From NCBI GenBank assembly GCA_028694105.1, contig JAQUUC010000023.1:1-47583 (forward strand): a stretch of DNA of 47,583 nucleotides, given 5' to 3'. Under the pieces are notes generated by a model. It had not been told where the DNA came from and did no database searches. It saw only the letters and a program-made list of their open reading frames with translations. The translations under genes were made by a program, and so were the position numbers. Shown one piece after another: positions 36,496 to 44,315 of this stretch. The DNA comes from Hespellia sp. (GTDB lineage: Bacteria; Bacillota; Clostridia; Lachnospirales; Lachnospiraceae). Within the stretch, counting starts at the first letter, position 1. Each line of letters begins with the position of its first letter.

Positions 36496-37833
36496 ATGAT
36501 GAAAGATATGACAAAAGGCAAACCGTCGGGGATACTCTGGCGTTTTACAATTCCAATGCTGGTCAGTGTTATGTTCCAGCAGATCTACAACATTGTAGAC
36601 AGTGTCGTTGTCGGCAAATTCGTTGGTGTAAATGCACTCGCCGCGGTCGGTGCATCCTACCCCATCACTATGATTTTTATCGCGATAGCAGTCGGATCGA
36701 ATATCGGCTGTTCTGTCGTAATTTCCCAATTCTTTGGAGCACGGGACTACCGCAAGATGCGCACGGCAATCAGTACCTCACTTTGCAGCTGCGTTGTTTT
36801 AAGTGCCATTTTAATGGCCATCGGCATACTATTCAGCCGAACCTTTTTAAAGCTGCTTCTGACTCCGGACAATATCATGTCCGACTCGGCACTTTATCTG
36901 AACATTTATGTTTACGGACTGTTATTTCTTTTTATGTATAACATCTGTACCGGCATTTTCACTTCACTCGGAGACTCGAAGACACCACTTTACTTCCTGA
37001 TTGCATCTTCCATTGGAAATGTAATTCTGGATCTTTTCTTTGTCATCAGCCTTCACATGGGTGTTGCAGGTGTCGCCTGGGCAACATTTCTTGCACAGGG
37101 TATTTCCTCCGTGCTTGCACTGATCACGCTTCTTCGCCGGATTCGGTCTCTTAAGGGTGCCGAGGGCGCACAGCACTTCTCGCTTTCGATGCTCGGAAGA
37201 ATCAGCCGGATTGCTATTCCAAGTATCCTGCAGCAGAGCTTTATCTCAATTGGCAATCTGTTCATTCAGGGGCTTGTGAACTCCTTTGGCTCTGATGTCA
37301 TCGCCGGATATTCTGCTGCTATCAAGCTGAATACCTTTGTGATCACCTCGCTCTCCACACTCGGAAATGCGATTTCAAGCTTTACCGCGCAGAATATCGG
37401 TGCAGGGAATACCAGGCGGGTGCAGCAGGGATTTCGAACAGCACTGATTATGATCTGCATCGTTTCTCTTCCGTTCTTTTTCGCATACTTCTTCTTTGGA
37501 AGGACGATGATCGGACTGTTTATGACTGACAGTGATACGGCGGCACTTTCTACGGGAATCTCATTTCTGCGTATTGTTTCACCGTTTTACATTGTCGTTG
37601 CACTGAAGCTGGTCTGCGATGGCATCCTTCGCGGTGCCGGAACTATGGTTCCGTTTATGATCACGACATTTTCCGACCTGATTATCCGCGTTGTCCTCGC
37701 TTTTTTGCTGGCGGCGCCGTTTGCATCCGATGGAATCTGGATATCATGGCCGATCGGCTGGAGCATTGCAACCATCCTGTCGTTCGTATTTTATATGAGC
37801 GGAATATGGAAAAAAGGTGCCGCCCGGATTTAA
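36496..37833 (+). CDS. MATE-family efflux transporter
   Basis: 445 residues with twelve hydrophobic segments in two similar halves. Family signs are WRFTIPMLVSVMFQQIYNIV in TM1, ADSVVVGKFVG-like NIVDSVVVGKFVGVNALAAV, and LQQSFISIGNLFIQGLVNSF in the second half. It is an Na+ or H+ coupled multidrug/metabolite exporter of the DinF/NorM-like type in the cytoplasmic membrane; the substrate is unknown. GGAGG lies 9 bases before the first of two adjacent ATG codons. It is the only gene of its unit and ends at the hairpin at 37838-37862. Confidence 0.93.
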   Translation: MMKDMTKGKPSGILWRFTIPMLVSVMFQQIYNIVDSVVVGKFVGVNALAAVGASYPITMIFIAIAVGSNIGCSVVISQFFGARDYRKMRTAISTSLCSCVVLSAILMAIGILFSRTFLKLLLTPDNIMSDSALYLNIYVYGLLFLFMYNICTGIFTSLGDSKTPLYFLIASSIGNVILDLFFVISLHMGVAGVAWATFLAQGISSVLALITLLRRIRSLKGAEGAQHFSLSMLGRISRIAIPSILQQSFISIGNLFIQGLVNSFGSDVIAGYSAAIKLNTFVITSLSTLGNAISSFTAQNIGAGNTRRVQQGFRTALIMICIVSLPFFFAYFFFGRTMIGLFMTDSDTAALSTGISFLRIVSPFYIVVALKLVCDGILRGAGTMVPFMITTFSDLIIRVVLAFLLAAPFASDGIWISWPIGWSIATILSFVFYMSGIWKKGAARI

Positions 37834-37837
37834 CAGA

Positions 37838-37862
37838 AAGAAGCTGCCACTGGCAGCTTCTT
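37838..37862. terminator. Bidirectional terminator between the MATE gene and the PPK2 gene
   Basis: Perfect arms AAGAAGCTGCC and GGCAGCTTCTT around the loop ACT, starting 5 bases after the MATE stop. T-rich sequence follows on the plus strand; on the minus strand the hairpin is 14 bases after the stop of the converging kinase gene. Confidence 0.8.
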
Positions 37863-37875
37863 CTGGTATTTGTTT

Positions 37876-39369
37876 CTATTTTTTCAGTCGTTTTTCAAGC
37901 GCATCCACCACACTCTGAAGCACCTTAATTCTTGCATAATATTTACAGTTTCCTTCTACAACGATCCACGGAGCCTTCGGTGTTGAGGTACGAATGAGCA
38001 TCTCATCGACAGCCTCCTCGTACTGATCCCATTTCTCACGGTTTCTCCAGTCCTCGTCTGTGATTTTCCACTGTTTTTCCGGATTAGCCTGACGCTCTTT
38101 AAAACGTTTCTCCTGCTCATCCTTATCAATCTGAAGCCAGAATTTCAGCACAACAGCACCGGAATTGACCAGATCTGACTCCATATCGTTAATCTCCTTG
38201 TAGGCTCTCTGCCATTCCTGTGTACTGCAGAATCCTTCGATACGTTCCACCATAACTCTTCCATACCAGGTGCGGTCAAAAATCGTTGCATGTCCGGCCT
38301 TTGGCATTGCCTCCCAAAATCTCCACAGATAATGATGCTTGCGCTCGATATCATTCGGGGAAGCAGTCGGATGTACGACATAACCGCGCGGGTCCATCTT
38401 CTCGGTCAGCCGCTTGATTGCGCCACCCTTTCCACCGGCATCCCAGCCTTCAAAGCCCAAAACCAGCGGAATTCTCCTTCGGTACATTTCACCGTGCAGC
38501 ACTGCGATTTTCCCCTGCAGTTCCTTCAACTTCTTTTTGTATTCTTCCTTTGTCAGTGTCTTTGTCAGATCCGCTTTCGAAAGAATGGAGCTCTGCAGCT
38601 CTCTGTCATAGTGCTCCGCTGCCTCCAGCTGTACTTCCGGATGCGCGGCCCTGCGCTTTGCTGACTCAATGCTGGCTGTCAGTGCACTGATGACTGCCGT
38701 ATAGATTTTAACTGTGGCAAACCTGCGGTCCGTTGCCTCTACCAGCGTCCAGGGTGCATAGTCGGTATCTGTCTTCTGCAGCATTTCCTCATTGATTGCG
38801 AGGTACTTGTCGAAATTCTTGTTTCGTTTGATATCGGCCTCTGTGACACGCCATGCAGTTTCTTTCGCTTTTAACAGTCTCTTGAAGCGTCTCTTCTGCT
38901 CTTTTTGATCCACACAGAGGAAAATCTTAATGATTGCCATGCCGCCGTCTGCCAGCTGTCTCTCAAACGAACAGATGGAGGTGTAGGCATTTCCCAGCTG
39001 CTCCTTGGTCATCATCTTCTCGAACCGTTCGACCAGAACCCGCCGGTACCAGCTGCTGTCATAGATAGCAATCCTTCCGTTCTCCGGAGTCTTGGTCCAG
39101 AAGCGCCACAGGAATGGGTGCATCCGCTCGTTCTCAGATTCCTGCTTGACAGCATGGACCTCAAAACCACGCGGATCCAGTGCCTGAATCAGTTCCGCGA
39201 TCTGAGAGCCCTTTCCCGCCGCGTCAAACCCTTCAAATGCAATCATGACAGGAATCTCAAGATTCTTGCACTCACGCTGCAGTTCGCCAAGCTTTGCCTG
39301 CAATTCCTCCATCTTCGCTTTGTAGGTTTCCTTGTCCATCTTCTTTGTCAAATCCATTTTTTCCAGCAT
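37876..39369 (-). CDS. pap: Two-domain polyphosphate kinase 2 (polyphosphate:AMP phosphotransferase type)
   Basis: 497 residues formed by two tandem PPK2 domains. Each has a P-loop: FEGFDAAGKGSQI at residues 45-57 and FEGWDAGGKGGAIKRL near residue 305. Each has a lid/Walker B region (DSSWYRRVLVERFE; DRTWYGRVMVERIE). The tandem arrangement is typical of class II PPK2, which phosphorylates AMP to ADP using polyphosphate; single-domain class I enzymes act on NDPs. Lysines and key Asp are kept in both P-loops, though in this class usually only the C-terminal half is active. The ATG follows AAGGAGG. It may salvage energy from polyphosphate stores. Confidence 0.88.
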   Translation of the reverse strand: MLEKMDLTKKMDKETYKAKMEELQAKLGELQRECKNLEIPVMIAFEGFDAAGKGSQIAELIQALDPRGFEVHAVKQESENERMHPFLWRFWTKTPENGRIAIYDSSWYRRVLVERFEKMMTKEQLGNAYTSICSFERQLADGGMAIIKIFLCVDQKEQKRRFKRLLKAKETAWRVTEADIKRNKNFDKYLAINEEMLQKTDTDYAPWTLVEATDRRFATVKIYTAVISALTASIESAKRRAAHPEVQLEAAEHYDRELQSSILSKADLTKTLTKEEYKKKLKELQGKIAVLHGEMYRRRIPLVLGFEGWDAGGKGGAIKRLTEKMDPRGYVVHPTASPNDIERKHHYLWRFWEAMPKAGHATIFDRTWYGRVMVERIEGFCSTQEWQRAYKEINDMESDLVNSGAVVLKFWLQIDKDEQEKRFKERQANPEKQWKITDEDWRNREKWDQYEEAVDEMLIRTSTPKAPWIVVEGNCKYYARIKVLQSVVDALEKRLKK

Positions 39370-39411
39370 ACGAATATCCTCCTTTTTTGTATCGGCACGC
39401 CCTCTGTTCTG

Positions 39412-39924
39412 TTACAGACTTTTCCATGTAAATAGATTGTTTTCAAATATCATGTAGCTATGTTCACTATCCTCCTTCGGAATAGAAATGGAACCCGGAT
39501 TCATATATGTATAATGTTCATGCTTCACATTGGCCGGTACATGTGTGTGCCCGCAAAGGAGAATATCGCCCTCTCCCAGCGGCGGCAGCTTTTGCTCGTT
39601 ATATACGTGCCCGTGCGTCGCATATACCAGATGATCCCCGGCCGGAATAATACAATAGTCTGCCATAATCGGGAAATCCAGCACCATCTGATCCACTTCT
39701 GTATCGCAATTGCCACGCACACAAAAAATCTTATTTTTATAGGAATTCAGCATCGCAAGGACCTGCTTGGGATCATAGTCTCTCGGCAGATCATTGCGCG
39801 GACCGTGATACAGAATGTCCCCCAGCAGTAATAGTCTGTCTGCTTTCTCTTCTTTATATGCCCGAATCATCTTTTCACAATAATATGCGGATCCATGTAT
39901 ATCGGATGCAATCATAATCTTCAT
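39412..39924 (-). CDS. YfcE/MJ0936-family metallophosphoesterase
   Basis: 170 residues, complete small calcineurin-like fold. Metal ligands are visible in order: ASDIHGSAYY (Asp8, His10), LLLGDILYHGPRND, VRGNCDTEVDQM (Asn/Asp), YATHGHVYNEQ and CGHTHVPANV. Such enzymes hydrolyse phosphodiesters; the natural substrate is unknown. Its ATG overlaps the stop of the upstream GTPase-nuclease fusion by four bases (ATGA), so the two are translated together. That makes a link to RNA-end or nucleotide processing after the nuclease worth considering, but it may only be operon packing. Confidence 0.88.
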   Translation of the reverse strand: MKIMIASDIHGSAYYCEKMIRAYKEEKADRLLLLGDILYHGPRNDLPRDYDPKQVLAMLNSYKNKIFCVRGNCDTEVDQMVLDFPIMADYCIIPAGDHLVYATHGHVYNEQKLPPLGEGDILLCGHTHVPANVKHEHYTYMNPGSISIPKEDSEHSYMIFENNLFTWKSL

Positions 39925-42536
39925 GTCTGTTTCTCCTCGTTCTTCATTTTATCAATTGCACGTGCAAGCGAATAATTTTTATTTTTGGGATTTCTCCGGC
40001 TGATGCGCTCGCGTATCTCGCTGTTTGAAACCGCGACATCCTCCTCCAGCTCTCTCGCTGACATAAGCAGGCAGCCCTGCCCCCGGATAATGACCTGCTC
40101 CACACCATCTGAGGTTGCCACTGTGACGGTATATTTTCTGCCCATCTGATGTGCGAATTTCTCTATATACATGTCCGCCGTCTCAGCTTCTTTGGTATAA
40201 ACAACCTGAATATTATGGTGCTTTTCATCTGATCCCGGATTCTCTTTGACTTTGTATGCATCGAATACAAGAATCAGACGCACACCCTTATGACCCTGAT
40301 AATTGCACATAATGTCAATCAGCCTGTCCCTCGCGCTGTCAAGATTCACCTCCGCAAGTTCCCGCAGTTCATCCCACGCGAAAATGATATTGTAGCCGTC
40401 CACCAGAAGGTATTGTGGAATCTCTTTTTTCTCTGTCAGCTGTCTTCTCTGCTCATTCCGGGCGGAAATGGTCTTAGCTCTGTTCCGTTCATATTCCGTC
40501 GGATTATACTTCGGAACATAGTCATCCACAAAATCCTCTTCATAGGAAATGGAACGGCTCGATGTATAGGCCACATATTCTTCCTGCTTCTTTTTCGTCA
40601 GCAGTCTACCCTCCACATGCATATAATCCACGATCTGATTCCATTGTACTACAAAACCGGCGCCATGTGCACAAAAAACCGAAGATGTCGGGTTTTCTAA
40701 ATCACTTTCTGCATCATACTGCGCCTCTTCGACAATTTCCGCCTGATTATGACAGAGCAGATAGCCTCCCGCCGTGCAAAAAAGCCTTCCGAGCCCTTTG
40801 GCATATGCCGCCACCTCCGTCTGATATCCCTGCATCCCTGATACCGGAGCGGTTCCCGTCAGTACCGCGAGGTTCCCGTCCAATTGCGGAGCTTCTGCTT
40901 TTCCAGACATTCTCTCAATATCGGACAGGGCGCGTCCAAGATATTCCATCGGCAGTTCCAGCCGGAAGCGGTAATATGGCTCTAACAGCACCGACTCCGC
41001 CTGCTTCAGTCCCTGTCTGACTGCGCGGTAGGTCGCCTGCCGAAAGTCTCCGCCCTCTGTGTGCTTTAAATGCGCTCTTCCTCCAATCACCGTAATCTTC
41101 ACATCCGTGACCGCGCCACCAACCAGCACACCCTTGTGCTCCCGCTCTTCCAGATGCGTCAGAATCAGCCTCTGCCAGTTTCGGTCTAACATATCTTCAC
41201 TGCAGTCTGTCGCAAACTGCATCCCGCTCCCCCGCGGCCCCGGCTCCAGCAGCAGATGCACTTCCGCATAATGCCGAAGTGGTTCATAATGCCCCACGCC
41301 TTCTACCGTATCTGCAATCGTCTCTTTATATAAGATATTTCCGGGGCCGAAATCGACTGCCAGATGGAATCTTTTCCAGATCAGGTTCTTTAGGATCTCG
41401 GTCTGGATTTCGCCCATCAGCTGTGCCTGAATCTCTTTTAACTTCTCATCCCATACGAGATTTAATTGTGGTTCTTCCTCTTCCAGCTGCTTGAATTGTA
41501 AGAAGGTATGGTGCGGATCACAATCTTCCGGCAGCAGAATCCGATACATCAGAACTGGTGCCAAGACTGGCTCCTGCGAATGAGGTTCGATTCCCAGGCC
41601 CTGCCCCGGCTCCGTCTTCATCAGTCCCGTCACTGCACATACATTGCCTGCCGTGATCTCACTGACCGTCTCGTACTTCACGCCGGAATAAATCCTGATC
41701 TGATTGACCTTCTCCTCACCAGCCAGATCTTTTACCTTCAGTGTTCCGCCTGTTATCTTCAGATGTGTCAGCCGTCCGCCCTGCTCATCTCTGGAGATCT
41801 TAAACACCTTTGCGCCAAACTCATCCCGATATTCTGGCATCTTCGTGTACAGTTCCACGCCTTTTAAAAGCGTATCCACCCCCTGCATCTTCAGCGCAGA
41901 GCCAAAGTAACACGGAAATACATTTCTCCTGGAAATACAGTCTGCGATTTCATCGGTCGTAATCGTTCCATGTTCCATATAAGAATCAAACAGTTCCTCC
42001 TCGCACATGGCGATGTTCTCAAACAAATCCTCCGGTGAATCTGTAAAGTCCACACAATTCTCATCCAGCAGTTCCTTTAATTCTGCAAAAACAGCGTCGC
42101 GGTCTGTTCCCTCCTGATCCATCTTGTTAATGAACAGAAAGACCGGAATCTGATATTCCTTAAGCAGACGCCAGAGCGTCATCGTGTGACCCTGCACGCC
42201 ATCTGCACCGCTAATCACAAGAATCGCATAGTCCAGCACCTGAAGCGTCCGCTCCATCTCCGCCGAAAAATCCACATGTCCCGGCGTATCAAGTAAGGTC
42301 ACATGCATCTTACCCAAATCAAAGACTGCCTGCTTCGAAAAAATCGTAATTCCGCGCTGCCGTTCCATCTCATCCGTATCAAAAAAAGAGTCCTGATTAT
42401 CCACACGACCCAATTTTCGAATTGTATTACTTAAGTAAAGAATTCCCTCTGATAACGTTGTCTTGCCTGCGTCCACATGTGCCAGCAAAGCAGTACATAT
42501 ATATTTTTCAGGTTTATTTTTGGATATTTCATCCAT
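39921..42536 (-). CDS. TetM/EF-G-like translation GTPase fused to a YacP/Rae1-type NYN ribonuclease domain
   Basis: 871 residues. Residues 1-~690 match the ribosomal-protection/EF-G GTPases: G1 AHVDAGKTT (19-27), switch I ERQRGITIF, G3 DTPGHVDF, G4 NKMD, G5 GSAL, then domains II-V (TAGNVCAVTGL; LLEPGPRGSGMQ; EPYYRFRLELPMEYLGR). Residues ~706-840 are a NYN domain of YacP type: LLVDGYNII (Asp713), ARDRLID (Asp737), VFDAYK (Asp759), TKEAETAD (Glu785, Asp788) and ATSDGVEQ (Asp810). Rae1/YacP of Bacillus is known to cut mRNA in the ribosomal A site, so the fusion suggests a GTP-dependent ribosome-directed endonuclease. TetM is about 640 residues without such a tail, so I do not call this tetracycline resistance. 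The ribosome binding site is AAGGGG. Confidence 0.9.
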   Translation of the reverse strand: MDEISKNKPEKYICTALLAHVDAGKTTLSEGILYLSNTIRKLGRVDNQDSFFDTDEMERQRGITIFSKQAVFDLGKMHVTLLDTPGHVDFSAEMERTLQVLDYAILVISGADGVQGHTMTLWRLLKEYQIPVFLFINKMDQEGTDRDAVFAELKELLDENCVDFTDSPEDLFENIAMCEEELFDSYMEHGTITTDEIADCISRRNVFPCYFGSALKMQGVDTLLKGVELYTKMPEYRDEFGAKVFKISRDEQGGRLTHLKITGGTLKVKDLAGEEKVNQIRIYSGVKYETVSEITAGNVCAVTGLMKTEPGQGLGIEPHSQEPVLAPVLMYRILLPEDCDPHHTFLQFKQLEEEEPQLNLVWDEKLKEIQAQLMGEIQTEILKNLIWKRFHLAVDFGPGNILYKETIADTVEGVGHYEPLRHYAEVHLLLEPGPRGSGMQFATDCSEDMLDRNWQRLILTHLEEREHKGVLVGGAVTDVKITVIGGRAHLKHTEGGDFRQATYRAVRQGLKQAESVLLEPYYRFRLELPMEYLGRALSDIERMSGKAEAPQLDGNLAVLTGTAPVSGMQGYQTEVAAYAKGLGRLFCTAGGYLLCHNQAEIVEEAQYDAESDLENPTSSVFCAHGAGFVVQWNQIVDYMHVEGRLLTKKKQEEYVAYTSSRSISYEEDFVDDYVPKYNPTEYERNRAKTISARNEQRRQLTEKKEIPQYLLVDGYNIIFAWDELRELAEVNLDSARDRLIDIMCNYQGHKGVRLILVFDAYKVKENPGSDEKHHNIQVVYTKEAETADMYIEKFAHQMGRKYTVTVATSDGVEQVIIRGQGCLLMSARELEEDVAVSNSEIRERISRRNPKNKNYSLARAIDKMKNEEKQT

Positions 42537-42543
42537 AAAAATA

Positions 42544-42589
42544 CCCCTTTCCGTTTTCTATAATGAAATTATTATAGCACGGAAAAGGG
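42544..42589 (-). promoter_or_regulatory. Long dyad overlapping the promoter and leader of the GTPase-nuclease gene
   Basis: Outer arms CCCTTTTCCGT and ACGGAAAGGGG and inner arms CTATAAT and ATTATAG form an imperfect 46-base dyad. The -10 box is inside one arm and the ribosome binding site AAGGGG inside the other. As DNA it could be an operator. As RNA read through from upstream it would be a stem followed by TATTTTT, a possible weak terminator or attenuator that also hides the ribosome binding site. Confidence 0.6.
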
Positions 42590-42599
42590 CATAAGTCGA
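42571..42599 (-). promoter_or_regulatory. Promoter of the GTPase-nuclease gene
   Basis: Extended -10 TGCTATAAT (TATAAT at 42571-42576) with -35 TCGACT (42594-42599) and a 17-base spacer. The leader would be about 28 bases, containing only the 3' arm of the dyad and the ribosome binding site. Confidence 0.6.
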
Positions 42600-42639
42600 T
42601 AAATGCTGTCGTATGAAATTATAGTATGGATTAATTCAA

Positions 42640-44271
42640 TTACCTAACTGCATTATTTATTGAATTGCTTTTTCTTTTGAATACGAATACAACAGCACCG
42701 CCAGAAAGAAGAACCAGGCTTAAATAAAGCATTGTATTTGAATTATCACCAGTTTTAGGTGTCGCAGTATCTTTCATAACTGTATCGTTTTTTCCTATAT
42801 CTGGTTTTTCTGCTATCACACCAGTAGCAGGAATTTCAGTGGTTTCTATCTGTCCGCACACACACTCTCTGTGCTTGCTTCCTGCTGTTGTTGCAGTAGC
42901 TTCTTTATCAATTACCCAGTCACCGAAACTATGAACAGAAATGTCCATCTTTTCATTGTCACCAGCAGTACACAAATGCCAGTGGTTTGTGTTGTCTTTG
43001 TACCACTCTGTACCTGCCGTATGCGTATGAGGTTCGTCTTTGTAAGTTGCTTCTACTGCCACTTCTTTTGCAGGCATTCTAAATGTTGTTGTTGAGTTCC
43101 CAACCTCTTCAAATATAATATCGCTGGAAACCCATTTGTCAAATACCATTCCTGTTTCCGCGACATTTGCAGAAACGGTAACTTCCGTATCATTTGCTGC
43201 ATAATACGAGGTAACAGTATCGTTGACAACTGTTTTTACATTTGTTAATGAGGCTTTTGTTGATGTGATTTTGAAGACTTCAATTCCGTTAGCAAAAGTA
43301 CCCCAAGTGTTCACCGGATTTGTTACTGAGTAACTTCCTGCTGAAAATAGTGGAATGTCTGTATACCAGCCAATTGTACTATTATCAATAATTGCTATAT
43401 CTGTATCCTTCATAAATATTGTATATGGAGCTGCTTGTCCAGTAGCAATTCTGCCATTTCCTAAAACCTTGGCATTGTTAACCAACAAAGTTTGCTGTGT
43501 CGTAGAGCCATCGGTAAAACGAATAGGAACACCCACTATTTGACCACCATAACCACTTTGTACATATCCGTTAAGTATGGTAATATCACCACTTGCAACG
43601 ATACCATCGCCACTGTTGCATCCAGACTCAAAACTTGTTCCACCAACAACAAAGCCGCCAGATACAGTTACATTCACTGCTTTAATTGCTATTCCAGCTG
43701 TTCCTGTATGTTCACCATCACGGTCAAGAATGGTAGCACCAATAACTCTGCCACTAGACTCTTCGGTTTCATTACCCCCAACGATATTACCTAATACTGT
43801 CACATCTCCATCTAACTCAACAGTTGCCACCGGGTCATAAGATGTCACAACATCGTTACGTGTACTTGATTCTATATCCGAATTATCAACAATCAAATTG
43901 CCATTTCCACTAACAACTGATTTCGTAGGGACTTTGTTCTCTATTGCAAGGTTTTTAACAGTCACATTTGCATTATCTGTAATGGTAATAAATAGATTAA
44001 ATATTTGATGTGTCGAATACTCTGTTCCCGTAAAACTTCCTTGAAGCGTAATATCCTTAGAAATTACAAGTGTAGTATCTGCGTTAGTGTTTTCTAATTT
44101 AGTTAAATCAATTACCTCACCAGCTGTAGCATTATTAATAACAGCTTGCACATCATCCCAGCTAATTTCATCTCCAGCCGCCTGAACAGGCAACGATACC
44201 AAAGATAGCATTAGTATAAGCGTTAATAAGGAAGCCATTATCTTACTTCCTATAGTCCTAAATCTTTTCAT
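42640..44271 (-). CDS. Surface protein with parallel beta-helix-like region and C-terminal sorting signal
   Basis: 543 residues. A signal peptide (FRTIGSKIMASLLTLILMLS, cut near VQAAG) is followed by a region (~35-330) rich in short beta strands, Asn, Thr and Val (VVSGNGNLIVDNSDIES; VSGGFVVGGTSFESG) that reads like a pectate-lyase-type beta-helix adhesin. Residues ~355-410 resemble an InlB-B-type repeat (GMVFDKWVSSDIIFEE; RMPAKEVAVEATY). A His/Trp/Cys module follows (NHWHLCTAGDNEK; SKHRECVCGQ), common in Firmicute surface proteins. The end has an LPxTG-like site TPKTGD, a hydrophobic segment and KRKS, so sortase anchoring is expected. The gap to the upstream regulator gene is only 44 bases. 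Confidence 0.85.
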   Translation of the reverse strand: MKRFRTIGSKIMASLLTLILMLSLVSLPVQAAGDEISWDDVQAVINNATAGEVIDLTKLENTNADTTLVISKDITLQGSFTGTEYSTHQIFNLFITITDNANVTVKNLAIENKVPTKSVVSGNGNLIVDNSDIESSTRNDVVTSYDPVATVELDGDVTVLGNIVGGNETEESSGRVIGATILDRDGEHTGTAGIAIKAVNVTVSGGFVVGGTSFESGCNSGDGIVASGDITILNGYVQSGYGGQIVGVPIRFTDGSTTQQTLLVNNAKVLGNGRIATGQAAPYTIFMKDTDIAIIDNSTIGWYTDIPLFSAGSYSVTNPVNTWGTFANGIEVFKITSTKASLTNVKTVVNDTVTSYYAANDTEVTVSANVAETGMVFDKWVSSDIIFEEVGNSTTTFRMPAKEVAVEATYKDEPHTHTAGTEWYKDNTNHWHLCTAGDNEKMDISVHSFGDWVIDKEATATTAGSKHRECVCGQIETTEIPATGVIAEKPDIGKNDTVMKDTATPKTGDNSNTMLYLSLVLLSGGAVVFVFKRKSNSINNAVR

Positions 44272-44315
44272 TTTCTTTTTCCTTTCTCTGCCTTTGTAAA
44301 TTGTATTACCAAAAT

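Noticed and set aside
39921-42536. Annotation as an acquired tetracycline resistance gene
   Set aside because: The protein is over 200 residues longer than TetM, diverges from it through much of its length, carries a nuclease domain, and lies in chromosomal context without transfer genes.
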